NCBI GenBank assembly: GCA_051648405.1
Contig: JBOFFC010000159.1
Coordinates: 62,001-126,000, forward strand
DNA length: 64,000 nt
Direction: 5' to 3'
Origin: JBOFFC01 sp051648405
GTDB lineage: Bacteria > Planctomycetota > Planctomycetia > Pirellulales > Lacipirellulaceae
Part shown: piece by piece, positions 62,830 through 64,000 of the stretch
Position numbering within the stretch: the stretch's first letter is position 1
Layout: each line of letters begins with the position of its first letter
Notes under the pieces: generated by a model
Databases searched by the model: none
The model's input: the letters and a program-made list of their open reading frames with translations, nothing else
What the model was told of the DNA's origin: nothing
Program-made: the position numbers and the translations under genes

Positions 62830-64000
62830 TTAGTCGAACAGCGCAACACGCGCAACTTCTTCGAGGCTCGTCACCTCGCGGTCCGCCAGGTCGAGCCCGC
62901 CGTCGAGCAGCGTCCTGTGCCCCGACGATCGGAGCCAGTCGCGGAGCGCGTCGCTGGTTGCGTCGCGCGCCACCAGACGTTTCAGCTCCGAATCGGCGGG
63001 GAGCACCTCGTAAATGCCCGTACGGCCCTTGAAGCCCGTGTCGTAGCAAAGCCGGCAACCCTCGCCACGCGAGAACTTGCGGTGGTGGTCCCCCTTGTAG
63101 TGCATCGCCTCGAGCATCTCGCTGGGGGCGAAATGTTGCGTGCGGCAATGGGGGCAGATCATCCGCACCAGCCGCTGCGCGAGCACGCCGACCAGCGCCG
63201 CCGCCAGCTTGTACGGCTCGACCCCCATGTCGACCAGCCGCGTCACGGCGCCGGCCGAGTCGTTGGTGTGGAGCGTGCTCAGCACGAGGTGACCGGTCAG
63301 CGCCGCCTGGACCGCGACCTTGGCGGTCTCGGCGTCGCGGATCTCGCCGATCATGACGATGTCCGGGTCCTGGCGGAGGATCGACCGCAGCGCCGACGCG
63401 AACGTGACCCCGCGGTGCGCGTCAACCTGCACCTGGTTGACTTGCTCGATCTGGTACTCGACCGGGTCCTCGACCGTCACGACGTTCGAGTGAACCGACT
63501 TGATCAGTTCGAGCGCCGAGTACAGCGTCGTCGTCTTGCCGCACCCCGTGGGGCCCGTCACCAGCACCAACCCGTGTGGCCGAGCGAGGATCTGCTTGAT
63601 GACGTCGAGCTCTCGGCGGGGGATCCCCAGCTCGTCGAGGTTGAACGTCAGGCGCTGCTTGTCGAGCACGCGGAGCACGACCTTCTCACCGACGACCGTC
63701 GGCAGCGTCGAGACGCGGAGGTCCACCTCCTTGCCATCGACGACCACCTGGCAACGGCCGTCCTGCGGTTTGCGCTGCTCGGCGATGTCGAGCTTCGCCA
63801 TGACTTTGATGCGCGACACCACCGCCGGGTAGATGTCGCGCCGTGGGCGGATCATCTCGACGAGTTGCCCGTCGATGCGGAACCGAACCACGCCGTGCTT
63901 GCGGCTCGGCTCGATGTGCATGTCGCTGGCGCCCTTGCGGATCGCCTGCAGGATCAGGTAGTTCACGAGGTTTACGACCGGGCTGCCGCCGACCATGTCT
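62830..64000 (-). CDS. GspE/PilB-type secretion ATPase, 5' end beyond the window
   Basis: The C-terminal 390 residues are visible; the frame continues off the right edge. Features in order are 'KGASDMHIEPSRKHGVVRFR', Walker A in 'GLVLVTGPTGCGKTTTLYSA', Asp box 'VTVEDPVEYQIEQVNQVQV', Walker B 'LRQDPDIVMIGEIRDAETAK', His box 'GHLVLSTLHTNDSAGAVTRL', and a tetracysteine zinc motif 'CPHCRTQH...CRLCYDTG' (C-x2-C near 'MICPHC' and 'GCRLC'). It powers the apparatus whose other parts follow downstream. Confidence 0.96.
   Translation of the reverse strand, partial: DMVGGSPVVNLVNYLILQAIRKGASDMHIEPSRKHGVVRFRIDGQLVEMIRPRRDIYPAVVSRIKVMAKLDIAEQRKPQDGRCQVVVDGKEVDLRVSTLPTVVGEKVVLRVLDKQRLTFNLDELGIPRRELDVIKQILARPHGLVLVTGPTGCGKTTTLYSALELIKSVHSNVVTVEDPVEYQIEQVNQVQVDAHRGVTFASALRSILRQDPDIVMIGEIRDAETAKVAVQAALTGHLVLSTLHTNDSAGAVTRLVDMGVEPYKLAAALVGVLAQRLVRMICPHCRTQHFAPSEMLEAMHYKGDHHRKFSRGEGCRLCYDTGFKGRTGIYEVLPADSELKRLVARDATSDALRDWLRSSGHRTLLDGGLDLADREVTSLEEVARVALFD

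Overview
The window is GC-rich bacterial chromosome, very probably from a planctomycete of the Pirellulales (Lacipirellulaceae-like). The evidence is the combination of three DUF1559 pilin-like proteins, PEP-CTERM and dockerin proteins, a FecR/LamG anti-sigma-type protein beside an ECF factor, a kinase coupled to another ECF factor, and a surface protein with an LEER-type N-terminal tag. No sequence search was possible, so family names rest on motifs read from the translated sequence.

Layout. 1-6.1 kb: 5' end of arfB, a TIM-barrel isomerase, a NarL-type regulator, then leuC - retropepsin-like gene - leuD - secreted propeller - small TPR protein. 6.2-9.1 kb: a second retropepsin-like protein with an altered active site, an FHA-GAF-PP2C phosphatase, tRNA-Gln(CTG) and a broken integrase against the tRNA. 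9.1-26.5 kb: an extracellular/accessory block with a GH97 glycosidase, four secreted or pilin-like genes on the minus strand (two are paralogues), an ECF sigma + FecR/LamG pair, two further DUF1559 genes, insertion relics, an ECF sigma + Ser/Thr kinase pair and a cadherin-like surface protein. 26.5-28.5 kb: debris, namely an IS3 transposase relic fused against a decapitated HTTM gene, an LRR lipoprotein and an RHS fragment. 28.5-35 kb: hemB, a small unknown, adenine deaminase, a Cys-rich barrel protein and a low-complexity Arg-rich protein. 35.6-42 kb: prkA - yeaH - spoVR - unknown, the stress/kinase operon, carrying repeat elements in both of its spacers. 42-50 kb: Uma2-type nuclease, hemQ, PEP-CTERM haloperoxidase, EEP phosphodiesterase, DNRLRE/dockerin protein, BNR-repeat protein with a MoaD/ThiS partner. 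50-54 kb: a CHAT protease, sucC-sucD. 54-64 kb: apbE, then a minus-strand type II secretion/type IV pilus-like operon (GspE, GspF, small exported protein, PilM, PilN, PilO, PilP/GspC-like, secretin) ending in a small charged protein and a GT-C glycosyltransferase.

The most unusual structure is between yeaH and spoVR (39104-39980). Two halves of a palindromic intergenic repeat, present uninterrupted elsewhere in the window, are separated by about 780 bp bounded by a second, unrelated inverted repeat, and hold one gene of foreign base composition. This looks like a gene cassette inserted into a dispersed palindromic repeat inside a conserved operon. Other points worth a look are the leuC attenuator-like hairpin, the DTGA/DTEA retropepsin pair, the stand-alone CHAT protease, the integrase relic at tRNA-Gln, and the IS3-decapitated HTTM gene.
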